Below are positions 44,390 through 55,775 of a stretch of 64,000 nucleotides of DNA, piece after piece (the first letter of the stretch is position 1; each line of letters begins with the position of its first letter). The notes beneath the pieces were generated by a model, which had not been told where the DNA came from, did no database searches, and was given only the letters and a program-made list of their open reading frames with translations. The stretch comes from Botryosphaeria dothidea. Taxonomy: Eukaryota > Ascomycota > Dothideomycetes > Botryosphaeriales > Botryosphaeriaceae. The position numbers and the translations under genes were made by a program. The stretch spans positions 558,001 to 622,000 of the forward strand of contig WWBZ02000007.1 of assembly GCA_011503125.2 (NCBI GenBank), given 5' to 3'.

Positions 44390-46713
44390 TCTGATGAGTT
44401 GAGAAGCCCGAAGCGTGCGTTTAGTATGATTGGAGATCCAAATTGTAGACCGTTGAGCCCAAGCTGGGCCTGACGCCATGGTAAAGTACACTGAAAGTGA
44501 GGAGACGGAGAAGAGAACACGCAATCGATGTGAGAGGTACAAGTCTTTCTGCATCGAGCAGGTGACGATGTCAAGCCAAAAATGCGTTTGAGCTTGAAAG
44601 CGGAAACATAAAATTTCCCTTTTCGGTAAAATAAGCTACCAGACTAATTGAATTCTTTTCTGGCGTAAAAATTTGCCCATAACTTTTAATGGTCACGGAG
44701 AAGATGCGGGGCTACCGAAGGTTTCACACGCAAGAATGGTTGTGGTCGAGCAGTCTATGCAAGCTGTCGAATTCTGGCGACAAATGCCAATGCTTTGTAG
44801 CCATCGCGACATATCATGTGCCCATGATTGGCAGAAGAATGAAGAAACAAAGGCCCACATTTCAAAGCATCGGTAACTCAAAAGACAGACCGACAATGCG
44901 GGGGATTTCTTTTTGTGGAGAGGACTACGGAGGAACTCTGGTCCCTGAGCCCGTCATTACGGAAGCGATTCGTGGAGAGAGGTTTTTGTTATGTTATAGC
45001 TACCTGCACGAGGCACGCCAACACAACCAAGAAGCGTCAGCCACGGGCTTCGGGCCTTTCTGCCTTAGGACCAACGCCGACGCTGAGATAAGAGCACGGG
45101 ATGGAAAGCCTCTTTTTTCAAAAAGCGAGGATCTAAGATTCGAGAGAGATAGGGGCGGCATGCCTGAGAGATATAGGAAAAGAAGCCAAGAGAAAGAGCC
45201 TGCGTCGAGGCACAGCATGACGGCAGGCAGCAGATCTTCTAGAAAAAATTGGCCGAGGCGGCCATGGCGCCCAGCATGACGGGCCTCAGACTCGCGTGGG
45301 CTTGCGCACGCACAGTCCGTATCTCTGGAGTACCCCAGACACGACTCAGCTGTGCAGGAAAGTGCCGGCCGTGATCCGGCAGGGTGTGCAAGGCCATCGC
45401 CGACGCAATAACAATTACGGCGTAATTCCAGGCCAACGCAGCAGGTGTCGTGAGGCATTCAGAAGAAGAGTCCAGAAATATTTTTTAAGTTCGCCGGCTC
45501 AATGGCTTGAAAAGATTTAGCACTGGGTACTGAGCAATGCCGGGACGCGGCGGCTAGGAACGGTTCTTAGTTCTCGCGCGAGCGTTTGGCTTTCTCGCTT
45601 TCGCAGCGCAGGCACCGTTTGCTCGGGGCATCCGATCCGACGGCGGGCTGATGCTGCGTTTTTGCTTACCTGCCTTCCCAGCCTTGCCCCGCGCCGCCAC
45701 TGCGAGAGCTTAAGCAGCAGCGGCAGGATCTCAGTCCGCGTGAGTGCTGGTGCTACCGACGGCCGCGGCTGAGCACGAGGCAGCCCTCAGCCTGACTCCA
45801 TTCTCACGGTGCGCCTCGCTGCCTGCAGAGACGAAGAAATTTGGCGAGCGGGTACCGTTATGTCGGCGCAGTCCACCGCGCTGGCGGCGTATCTGCGTGC
45901 GCCGCTATCGTGACAAGAGCGCAACCGCTAACAGAATCCGCCCTTATCAACGCACGACTCCGCAAATCACGTCAACAGGGCGCACACCCTTGAGTCCGCG
46001 GCCTTGGTATCGCATCTTGGCGGACTTGGCCCTCCACAAGGATCGCGGGCGGGCTGCGCTCAAGGTTGACCTCTGCGTGCGGCGACTCTGATTCCGCCCT
46101 CGCCGCCGCTCACTGGCAATGCGACCGTGACACAGCGGCTTCTTGGACCTAGCCCGACCCTTGTCCAGAAAGGTAGGTCGGCGTCGCGCACAAGAACTCG
46201 TACAGGGCGAAATGTGTCTCGGCGGAGTACGCCATGTCCCGGTATAAGATCCTGTCCATGCCATGCCCGCCGTGCGTGTTTTTGCCTGACCATCTCTCCG
46301 TCGCCCCTCTGTCACCTTTCAGCGAGAGCATTGCGCGTCGCCACTCCACCGCGTGCTAGTTGCCAAACGGGTTTGCAGCTCCGTCACGCAGGGTCTTGTC
46401 ATCATTTGGGCGCGACCCTACAGCATCCCCTCACGTGGGTCCCCTCTTATTAGCCGCCGCCGCCCGCCCTTTGACATCTCGGTCTCTTTCTGACTCCGGA
46501 CAGTTGCGTGGCTTTCTGCTGGGTTTGAAAAAGTATATCTACCTCGCTCGTGGTCATTGTCCTCCGCTCCCGGCTAGCTTGTTTGCCTTCATACCGCATC
46601 GGGTACCACGACGAACTGCACCAGACGTCACGAGAACACCGCCTGAGATAAGGCGAGTGCATAAAGGCGTCTTCCACGTTCGAGCATAGCCCCCAGGAAT
46701 ATCTACCACCAAA
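44390..46713. other. Divergent promoter region, no gene found
   Basis: 2.3 kb between the acetyltransferase and permease starts. The part around 45540-46700 is GC-rich. Frames at 44689-45279 (plus) and 45000-45458 (minus) are open but have no domain or splice pattern. The last 100 bases before 46714 are probably the permease leader. Confidence 0.5.
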
Positions 46714-48598
46714 ATGGCCATCTGGAATCGAGGCAGTACCTCGTCGTCCGACGAGCCAAAGGTTGCTCGCGACGCTGAGTTCGGCAAGTCCGAGTATGAG
46801 GCCAACGCTCAGTATGACCCCGCCGAGGGCGAGGTCCACCAGACTGGCGAGAAGCAGAACCTCCACCGTGGTCTTCAAGCTAGGCACATTACTATGATTG
46901 CCATTGGTGGAGCTATTGGTATGCTATGAGCATTCTGTGAAACAAACATCAGCTAACAATTGGTCAGGTACTGGTCTGATTATTGGAACTGGCAAGGCTC
47001 TGTCTCAGGCCGGACCCGCCTCCATTCTGATCTCTTACACATTCGTCGGTCTGCTCGTCTTTGCTGTCATGGCTGGTCTCGGTGAAATGGCTGCTTGGCT
47101 TCCTCTCGGATCTGGTTTCTCTGGCTATGCAAACCGCTTCGTCGACCCTGCTCTTGGTTTCGCTCTCGGCTATGTAAGTCATGACAATGCGGCTGAATGA
47201 AGCTTAATACCGAGCCTGGAGCTAATGCTTGTGCAGACCTACTGGTTCAAGTACATTATCGTTACACCCAATCAGCTCACTGCTGCTGCGCTAGTCATCC
47301 AGTACTGGGTATCGCCAGACGATATCAATCCGGGTGTATTCATCACTATCTTCTTCGTGGTGATTGTCTGCATCAACTACTTCGGCGTCAAGTTTTTCGG
47401 CGAATTCGAATTCTGGCTCAGCAGCTTGAAGGTCGTCGTAATCGTCGCCTTGATCCTCCTGTCTCTGATCCTTGCTCTGGGCGGTGGCCCTACCCACGAC
47501 AGGACTGGCTTTAGGTACTGGAAGGACCCAGGCGCGTTTAAGCCGTACATTGCCGGTGAGTACTCGTTTATTGAGACCAGAGAAGCTGTGGGCTGACAGT
47601 AAATAGACGGCAGTGCGGGCAAGTTCCTCGGCTTCTGGAACTCTATGATCAACGCTGTCTTCGCTTACCTTGGTACTGAGCTCGTCGGTGTCACTGTTGG
47701 CGAGGCTCAAAACCCCAGGCGCACCATCCCGAAGGCCATCAAGCTGACTTTCTACCGTATCCTCTTCTTCTACTGTCTGTCCGTGCTGCTTTTGGGAATG
47801 ATCGTCCCTTACGACTCTGACGACCTGGTTTTCGCGACCAAGCAGTCGAACAGCGCCGCTGCCTCACCTTTCGTTGTCGCCATCAAGATCGCCCAGATCG
47901 ATGCTCTTCCCGGTATCCTGAACGGCTGCATTCTGCTCTTCGTCTTCTCCGCGTCCAACTCGGATCTGTACATTGCCTCGCGTACCCTGTACGGTCTCGC
48001 CTCCACCGGCAAGGCCCCCAAGATTTTTGCTCGCACTGACAAGCGCGGCGTCCCGGTTTACGCCCTGGGTCTTTCGTCTTGCTTCTGTCTGCTCGCCTAC
48101 ATGAACGTGTCTGACGACTCGAAGACCGTCTTCGGCTACTTTGTCAACCTCGTCACCATCTTCGGTCTGCTCACCTGGATCTCCATCCTCGTGACGCACA
48201 TCTACTTCGTCCGGGCTCGCAAGGCGCAGAACGTGCAGAACGAGTCGCTGGCTTACGTTTCGCCCTTCGGCATCTGGGGAAGCTACATCGCGCTGGGCTT
48301 CTGCATCCTGATCGCCTTCACCAAGAACTTCCCCGTCTTCACCAAGGGCGACTACGGCAACTTCGACTACAAGAACTTCATCACCGGCTACCTCGGCATC
48401 CCGCTGTATCTGATCATGATCTTTGGTTGGAAGTGGTGGCACAAGACCGAGGGTGTCAAGCCCGAGACCTCGGACCTGTGGACTGGCAAGGATGTCATTG
48501 ACCGTGAGGAGCAAGAGTTCCTGGCCGAGCAGGCGGCGAGGCAGAAGGCCCCAGGCGAGCGGAGCTTCTACGACAGGTTCGTTGCTTGGTTGTTCTAA
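46714..48598 (+). CDS. Amino-acid permease, APC/YAT family, Dip5-like
   Basis: Exons 46714-46918, 46968-47173, 47237-47555 and 47607-48598 give 573 residues. The introns (49, 63 and 51 nt) all have GT, CTAAC- or CTGAC-like branches and AG. The signature of fungal amino-acid permeases is clear: LHRGLQARHITMIAIGGAIG then TGLIIGTGKALSQAGPAS (TM1 unwound substrate site), GEMAAWLP, FVDPALGFALGYTYWFKYI, GFWNSMINAVFAYLGTELVGV, GEAQNPRRTIPKAIK and ASRTLYGLASTGKAPK. YWFKYI and ELVGVTVGEAQNPR fit the Dip5 branch, which imports aspartate and glutamate. Twelve helices and a C-terminal amphipathic end (RSFYDRFVAWLF) are present. Start and tail have the usual lengths. Highly C-biased codons suggest strong expression. 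Confidence 0.93.
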
Positions 48599-48914
48599 GG
48601 AGTGACAAGGGAGTAAAATATCTAGTACGTGAGTTAGAGGAGGTGATACCAGGTTAGGTCACGGGTCAGTGCTTAGATCTTTTCGTGCCTTCCCAAAATA
48701 TGAATTACATGATTGATGGTTCAAAATTTGCGCCCCTCTCTGGTCAGTGACATGTAAACAAACGGACGTACCTAGCTATCCAGCTCATCCACCAGCACCG
48801 CCAGCACCAGCACCAACATCACTTCCCTCCCTTCCTGGGCTTTGGCAACCGCTCCTCGACCGACACCGACACCATCACCACCACCACCACCACCACCAAA
48901 CGCAGCCCACAACC
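48599..48914. other. Spacer with (CAC)n leader tract
   Basis: Permease 3' flank, then the promoter and leader of the second RNase H-like gene. The interrupted CAC run at 48876-48898 ends 16 bases before the ATG at 48915. Confidence 0.6.
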
Positions 48915-49795
48915 ATGCAGTCGACTGCCGCCGGCCCGGCCCAGATCTTCATGAACGCAGCCGTCACCGGTACGCAGCCCACGCGCTGCTACCGGCTGCT
49001 CGTCCACGCGGACCGGCTGCCCAGCGGCGAGCCCGACGGCCTGCGGTCCGTCCTCTACGCGCGCACCGTCGCCGACAACGACCCGACGACGCTGACCCTG
49101 TACGCGGACGGGTCCGGCAACTACCAGGGCCAGCAGGCGCCGTCGCACCGAGCCCTTGTTCCACGCCACGGGCCGCCAGTTCGTCGGCCGGCGCATGCTG
49201 TCCGACGAGTTCGAGCTGTGGGCCGTGTACGAGGCCCTGTCGACGGCGTGCGCCGAGCGCTGGGCCGGCGTCGAGAGCCGGGTGCTGGTCCTCACGGACA
49301 ACGATCGCACGTTGCGGGCGATTCGGGACTGGTGAGTTTTTTTTTCCTTGTTTCCTTTCTTTTTGGTTGCTGAGCATACGGGGTGACATCGTTCGATTGG
49401 CTGACACGATTTTGGATTAGGACGCCTGGAAATGGCGGTCGCAACGAGGAGGTGCTGCAGTGCATCAAGAGCGTCGACGACAAGTTCGCGGCCCAAGGCG
49501 TCCGTGTGGTCGTTCGTTTCTTGAAGGGCCGCATGGGCGTCAGGGGCCATGACATTGCAGACGTCTACTTGCGCGCGTTGTCAGGCGCCAGGATGTTCGC
49601 TCCGAGAGCGCAGGAAAACTGGGGGGAGGAGTTCTGGGCGGTTGTGGAGCTCTACACCATGGTGAGAGCGATGAACGAAGAGGAGGAACTGAATCGTAAG
49701 TTATTGTATGATGCGCAACGTATTGTTAGAACACAGTTACTCCGGATACAGAAGAGATGAGGAGGTTCGTGGAGCAAGTCGAATCGCAGGCCTGA
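48915..49795 (+). pseudogene. Second RNase H-fold gene, carrying a one-base frameshift
   Basis: Starts MQSTAAGPAQIFMNAAVTG at 48915 and reads to LTLYADGSGNYQGQQAPSH. The frame then has to move by one base near 49148-49149 (CACCGAG) to reach EPLFHATGRQFVGRRMLSDE and FELWAVYEALSTACAERW. Introns 49332-49420 (GTGAGT, branch GGCTGAC, TTAG) and 49696-49751 (GTAAGT, ACAG) lead to the TGA at 49793. RNase H landmarks are first Asp in LYADGSG, Glu in DEFELWAVYEAL, Asp in VLTDNDRTLRAI, and a final Asp in RGHDIADVYLRALSG. Both introns are intact, and outside the shift the frame is open, so sequencing error or very recent decay are both possible. It is a fold relative of the gene at 14120 but far diverged. 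The domain starts about 60 residues in, after RCYRLLVHADRLPSGEPDG. Confidence 0.6.
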
Positions 49796-49944
49796 AACGT
49801 GGTAGCGCCCTTTCAGGTAAGACGATGTAACCCGAACGAGGTCGATAGTAGCTGATTGTGTACAAGCAGATCGACTACACCACGGACACATCTCCTGACG
49901 GATCGGCGAAACCAGGTTATGACGGCTCTTGGATCAGAACTCTC

Positions 49945-50226
49945 CAGCAGTTATGACGGCCCTTGGTGGCTACAACTGCTGTGCTAGTTGATGATCGATT
50001 AGCTACAACTTGTGAGCGGTTATGACGGCCCTCAGTGGCTACAACCGCTGCGCATAGAGCAGTTATGACGGCCTTGACTGGCTACAACTGCTGCGTTTTC
50101 GACGGCCCATAAGCAGCTATGACGGCCCTCTGTGGTTACAGCTGAACTCTCTTCTTGATTACACAGGCGTGACAGTCTGACCGCCTGACGTCAGCAGCTA
50201 TGACGGCCCTTGTGGCTACAGCTGCT
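49945..50226. repeat. Array of five hairpin repeats with covarying stems
   Basis: Five units, each an inverted repeat of 5-8 bp enclosing a 20-21-nt loop. Arms (left/right): 49945-49952/49974-49981 CAGCAGTT/AACTGCTG; 50015-50021/50043-50049 AGCGGTT/AACCGCT; 50058-50064/50086-50092 AGCAGTT/AACTGCT; 50114-50118/50140-50144 CAGCT/AGCTG; 50193-50199/50220-50226 AGCAGCT/AGCTGCT. Each loop starts ATGACGGCC and ends GGCTAC or GGTTAC, with GCC/GGC able to extend pairing inside. Two stem positions vary, always with a matching change in the other arm. Unit starts are 70, 43, 54 and 81 bases apart and spacers are unrelated, so this is not a simple tandem minisatellite. Degenerate copies flank it (49915-49940, 49986-50010, 50101-50108). 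It begins 150 bases after the stop of the RNase H-like gene. Confidence 0.85.
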
Positions 50227-51744
50227 CACACAAGTTGACACCTTGGGCAGTGACAACATGCAGTCACCGCGCCACGACCAAAAGCACTGTGTGGCAGATG
50301 GTGACAGGACCGAAAACTCGTTCGATGAGAGGGGTACGGACTGTGTGATGATGACGATGCACACGCATGGCAATCGCTGCGGGCTGCATGGACCCGGAGA
50401 CCAACCATGATGAATCTGACACCCTTTCCTCCTGGAGAATGGTCGAATGTCGACGGGTCCAGAAGCAAATGAAGGCTGGCCGGCTGACAGACTGCATTCC
50501 GGCGGGCCGGAGTGCGCAATACGGAGTTCATACGAGCCGGGGCATGTGGACGCGACAGGAGAAGCAGCGGGCGACAAGCTTTCTAACTGTTCCAAGCCAA
50601 GACTGTGGAACATTATGCGCGGCGGAGGGTGAAGAAAAAAGACGGTGGAGACCGGCGCGCGCGGACCCGCGACAAAATAGAAATCGATCTGCCGCGGACG
50701 GGCGAATGACGGGCGCCGGACGCGGACCGGAGCCGGTCTGACTGTTCACTGCCACTGCCACTGCCAGACCGACCAACACCATCTCCCACAACGCACCATT
50801 CAATACCAAAAATCATGACTCCGCGGCGGGGCCAATCCTGCCGTCGCTGCTAGGGCTAGCGCTCGCACTGCCGTACCTGGATCCGGCAGCCCCCCAGCGA
50901 CCGGCTATGCGTGCTGACAGCCCTGGTCGCGCTCCAGACACGTCCATTTCCGCGCCTCGTCTCCGCGCACCCGCCGCAGGACCGCACCACATGCTCCGGG
51001 AGCTAAGTGCTAGCCTGACCCTCGAATTCCATAATAGATTTCCCCCGCCAACGTGGCCCGTCCGCTGAGGGTATCATGGCGCGAACTCGACACCGCCGCG
51101 CTCCGCCTGGCGAACCACCTTGGCGATGTAGCAGCAGCCGTGGCACACGCCGTTCGTGCTCTAGGCACTGGCAGCCCGTCCACTGCGACTGCGAACTTCC
51201 ATGACGCGTCTCTGTCGGTGAAAACAGCCCTCCCCGCACCGTCCAATGCCTGCTGCGCACGATGGTTGGGCGGCTCTGCTATAACACCAGCAACGCGCCA
51301 GGCTCCGTCCCCGCGCACTCTCGCAGCGCCGTTTCACTCCTCGACTCGCATTTTTTCAATTTATGGTCGTATTGCCTTACCAGCACGGGCACTAGTTCAA
51401 GCCACCGGACTCCGCCGCCGCATCGTGCTTTCCAAATTTGGTCTCCTGTTGCTTCCTTCTCACCCTTCGTAGAAGCGCCCTCGCCGGTGCCTAACCAGTC
51501 CAGCCAACATCCATCTGGTGATGCTGATGCTCGCCTCGCCCCCCAAACCTCCAACCTTAAAGCACCTTTTACCCGCAGTCTGCCTTTTACGTCTCAGAGC
51601 ATTTGCATTTCTGTCACAGATGTGTTGACCCGCCCCGACTCCTTGACTCGACAAGTCCCAAGAGAGAGGCTGTGCGCCTGTACCGCCCCGACGTTTAAAT
51701 CCTCATTCACTGGCACTCAGCACTCCTTCTGTTTACACCACACC
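50227..51744. other. Intergenic, no gene found
   Basis: Between the hairpin array and the carboxylesterase. GC-rich; frames at 50367-50741 and 51010-51318 show no domain. Bases 51590-51744 are CT-rich and likely the esterase leader. Confidence 0.55.
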
Positions 51745-53459
51745 ATGTTCGCAACAATCTGCTCTTTTTCCTTACTGGCTTTGAGGGTCGCCGCCGTCGA
51801 CCCTCTGGTCCAACTCCCCTACGCTTCCTACCACGGCACGCCATTGAGCAAGGGTGTCACGCAATGGATGGGCATACCATACGCAGCGCCGCCAGTCGGT
51901 GACCTACGGTTCGCTGCTCCTCGAGATATTGTCGTTGAGAACAAAGAATACCAGGCCGACGCGGTAAGCTAATCTCCCGTCTAATTTCTAAGGCGCTCCG
52001 CCTCAATGCCGATCCGACTCTTAGTACTCTTCGCTGACAAACCCCACAGCACGGACCCTCCTGTATAGGAGTCGACTCGCGGCCAGGCGACAATCGAGTC
52101 TCCGAGGACTGCTTGAAGCTCGATGTCTACGCCCCGTCTTCGGCCGCCGCGGGAGCCGCGCTGCCCGTCTTCTTCTACGTGCAAGGGGGTGGTTTCAGTG
52201 GTTCGGCAATGCCTCCCAATGGATCCTCACTTGTCGAGACGAGCGGAGGCAACATGATCGTTGTGACCTTCACCTACCGCGTTGGCCCGTACGGTTTCCT
52301 AGGTGGTGTGGTCCCCAAGCCTAATATGTCCCCAATGTCGGCACCGGACCACAGCGTCAACAACGGCCTGAAGGACCAGCTTAAGGCACTTCAATGGGTA
52401 CGGACGAACATTGCATCATTCGGTGGTAACCCCAACCACATTGTGCTTGGCGGTGCCAGCGCCGGGGCCGGCTCTGTTGTCATCCACATGGCGAATCCGG
52501 CAAACAACGGGACCTTCGTTGGAGCAGCGCTTGAGTCTGCATCTTGGCCACCACTTCACACAGCCAAAGAAACTCAGTTCGAGTATGACAACATCCTAAA
52601 TCTAACAGGGTGCGCTGGAGAGTGGGATACGCTGGCCTGTGTCCGGAAGCTCGACACAGACACCTTTCAGACGATGACTCGCAGCAAGATCCTGGCGCTC
52701 CCTGGTGCAGCAGCTCCGCCTACCTACCTGTATGGTCCCGTACTGGACGGCGACATTGTTCGCGAGTACACCTACAGCAGCTTTTATGCAAATCACGAGA
52801 ACGAAGTTCCTATCTTGGTCGGTGACACCACTAACGAAGGCATTGTATTCACACCTGCCGGCGCCGGCGCTTCGCTCGAAGCCGCAGATTCATACGTCAA
52901 CGACCAGTTCCCCGAGATCACACCCGAGAACCTCACCTTCTTTCACGCACATCCGCAGTACAAGCCTCTCATCGACGCCTCAAACTTCCGCGGCTACGCA
53001 GCTCAGCTCTACGGCGACATTCGCTACGTCTGCCCCAACCTCTTCCTGTCGTGGACGCTCCCCTCGCGCGCCCAGAACAGCAATATCTGGACCTATCGCT
53101 GGGATGTCGGATCCGCGACCCACATTGCTGAATCCGAAAGTGTTTGGAACGGCTTCACGGGCAAGAATCAGACAGTGGAGCCTCTTCAAAACGCTATTCA
53201 CGCGTACTGGATCTCCTTCATAACGCGCCTCGACCCAAACGCTGGAGCGGCAGACACTGCAGCCAAGGAGACTGGCGGTGCTGTAACCCCACCGGACTGG
53301 ATTCGCAGCGCGAGTGCAGACAGGAAGTGGGCTGCAAATCGCATTCTGTTCTCAGATAAGGCGGCCAGTCCCTTGGCGCCGAGGATGGAGATTGTGGATG
53401 AAGAGCAGTGGGATGCTTGCGTAAAGCTCATGGATATGGGCATCCAGCTTCAACAATGA
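51745..53459 (+). CDS. Secreted type-B carboxylesterase/lipase
   Basis: Exons 51745-51963 and 52050-53459 give 542 residues; the intron has GTAAGC, branch GCTGAC and CACAG. A signal peptide (MFATICSFSLLALRVAAVDP) precedes YHGTPLSKGVTQWMGIPYAAPP, the usual opening of type-B esterases. The oxyanion loop is QGGGFSG, where HGGGF is more common. The nucleophile Ser210 sits in LGGASAGAGS (classic GESAG), after FGGNPNHI. The acid is in GDTTNEG and the His in ATHIAESESVWNG. N-glycosylation sequons and paired Cys fit an extracellular enzyme. The QGGGF/GASAG variant belongs to a known fungal subfamily, to my recollection. Substrates may be lipid or aromatic esters; none is specified by sequence. Confidence 0.9.
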
Positions 53460-55775
53460 GGTTGGACAAGGCGTATTTGCATGGCACCGGTACTAATGAC
53501 TTGGCGGCGTTAATGTGTTTGGATAATTTACTTGGCGTGGTGGTTGGTGGTTTACCGAAGCATGCAACGGCAACCGGAAAAGAAGATCACGATTCGACGA
53601 TTATGGGGAAAGCTTTACCGGACGGTGGCGCAGCGGAGAAGAGCCCGGCTACCAGGGATGGTGCCGGAACAACAGACAACAGAGCACGAGCGACATGGAT
53701 GGGACGGGATCGGCCAAAGACGAAGAGGTTATGCGTTTCACCCTCTCTTTTCGGGATTGGTCTCACATCCGATGTGTGCCTGCACGTCTTCCAGACCGTC
53801 CTGTGTCTGCCTGGGCGTGAAATGTCATATTGACGAGGCATTAACCCCCCTGTGTCTATCACTCGCTCTCGCTTTTCCCTGCATTATCCACCTATACGTC
53901 TTACTCAACCCATCGTCCGACCCTCCGCTCTGCATCAGAAGGCGTTTGAGTTACTTCATCCTCTTCCCTATTCACGGCCTGCGTTCCCTGTTTTTTCATT
54001 TTCATGGCGTTGGCGCAGCACAGCAAGCGCGTAGCGTAACGCATGGTGGCTCAGACCCAGCGACAGGAGTTTTTCGAGGGCTTGTTTACTTGGCACGCCG
54101 GTTACACCTACTCGCGCATTGTCCTTCTCCTACTTCCTCTTGCATCATGGACCGGGATACCCTTTGGCGGGTCACGGATTATGAATTATGTTATTATAAG
54201 CATGCATGATACCACGCTACTGTACCTCATAGTTTCCCTAGAGCATTTGCATACTTCATCACTGTTTGCTTTCAAATTCGCGAACGACACTAGAATAGAC
54301 ACAACTTTTCGGAATACCAGTATCACCTCCCCCTACATACATTCCTTGTGCCACGTTGCTTCGTAATCGATCTCTACAGATCTTCCCCTGCGCCTCCCGT
54401 GTCTGCCGTGCGCCTTTCCCGTTTCCCGTCATCTTTTCTTCTAAGCCCGCATATACGACGACGTCACCGCAACCTCACACAAGGTTTCACCTGCCCGCTC
54501 CCTTTCTCTTTCCATTCCGCAAAAGGACACCGCCATGATCTGAAACAGTTCGACCCGTTACGGCCAATGACAAAAGGATATAAGCTTTTTGCGCATCAAT
54601 GCTTGCTTCTCTCCAAAGCTTTTAGGTTTTTTTTCTCTTCCATATCAGATTTCGGTCTTATTGTGTACCCGTCCCGTTTCCCCCTTCCGGCTACCTGTGA
54701 GACAAGGCACACTCGCGAGGTTGACTCCATGTCTTTTACAGATCTGCACCCACTTTTTCTTCTTCCTGACCACCTTTCGAACAGTCTGGCCAACAGCTGC
54801 ATCGCGCGACACGTACGGGAAACGCGCTCGACCAGAGACCGAAAGAGGAGAAAAAAAAAACATGGAGCGCGACGGGAAAAGCAAGCTCTGCGATCTGCCT
54901 TGGCTTCCCGTGCTGTATATCTCGAAGTGACCATGACGACAGTGCGTATGTCCAGCCGCGGCCGACACCATCCCGCATGATCCCGTCCGTCCCCGGGCTG
55001 CGCGAGAACGGATGGACAGAGAGCCGTGTGCCGCAAGTAGAACGACGATGATGCTGATTATGGCGAGACGGTGACGGCGACGGGCCGACGACGAGCCGAG
55101 CGCATACACATACATGCGCATAACTGTTGACGCATTGCCACAAGTCTGCCTCGTGCCAATTGCAATGACCGGTGGCAACAAAGTGTTGATCTGGCCTGGC
55201 GCACGTTCGACAAAAGGAAGAAAAGAAGTCAGGCCACTTCAGACCGGCATGCGCAAAATAGGCAATCCGAGCAACGAAGCAAGCAGTATTATTATAAATA
55301 CCAGTTAGCAACCACATTTTCAACGTCAACTCGAGACTCATTCGCTACTTCAACCGATTACTAAAAGGCTAACTACATATCAGAACTTAAGAAAGTTGGG
55401 GAATAAGTCAAGAAGAGGGTAGTAAGGTTCAGGAGAAAAAAGCCAAGACAGAGAGGGAAAGGGGGGAGTGGGTTGTCGTTCCCCATGATGGCAGAGTCGA
55501 CATAGGAAAACAGGCGGAAAGGAAGGTGGCCAGCGTCCTCTTTTGGTCGAAGAAGGACGTATCTTGTTCGGCAAGCAGAGTCTCCCCGTTTCCCATCGTC
55601 TTTCGAGCAAGAAAGAAGAACCCTGATATCTTTAAAAGCTGCTCCCTGCACCTGCTACGTTAGAAAGTTTTGTCGGATTCGCCATGTAGTGGGGGAATCC
55701 GCGCTGCGAAAAGGAAAAAATCCAGTACTTGGTACAACCCCGTAACCATTACCCCCCATTCATCGTTGCATGCGC
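53460..55775. other. Convergent spacer, no gene found
   Basis: 2.3 kb between the 3' ends of the esterase (plus) and septin (minus). T-rich tracts and an A10 run near 54850; no recognisable frame, RNA gene or transposon ends. Confidence 0.55.

Noticed and set aside
44689..45279. 196-codon plus-strand frame
   Set aside because: Composition is unlike the neighbouring genes. No domain, no conserved-looking segment and no splice signals.
49945..50226. CRISPR array
   Set aside because: Units are hairpins with uneven spacing in a fungal nuclear context; there are no cas genes and spacers are not of uniform length.
51745..53459. Carboxylesterase with QGGGF and GASAG instead of HGGGF and GESAG as a novel active site
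   Set aside because: To my recollection this variant is common to a fungal subfamily, so it is noted in the annotation but not reported as new.
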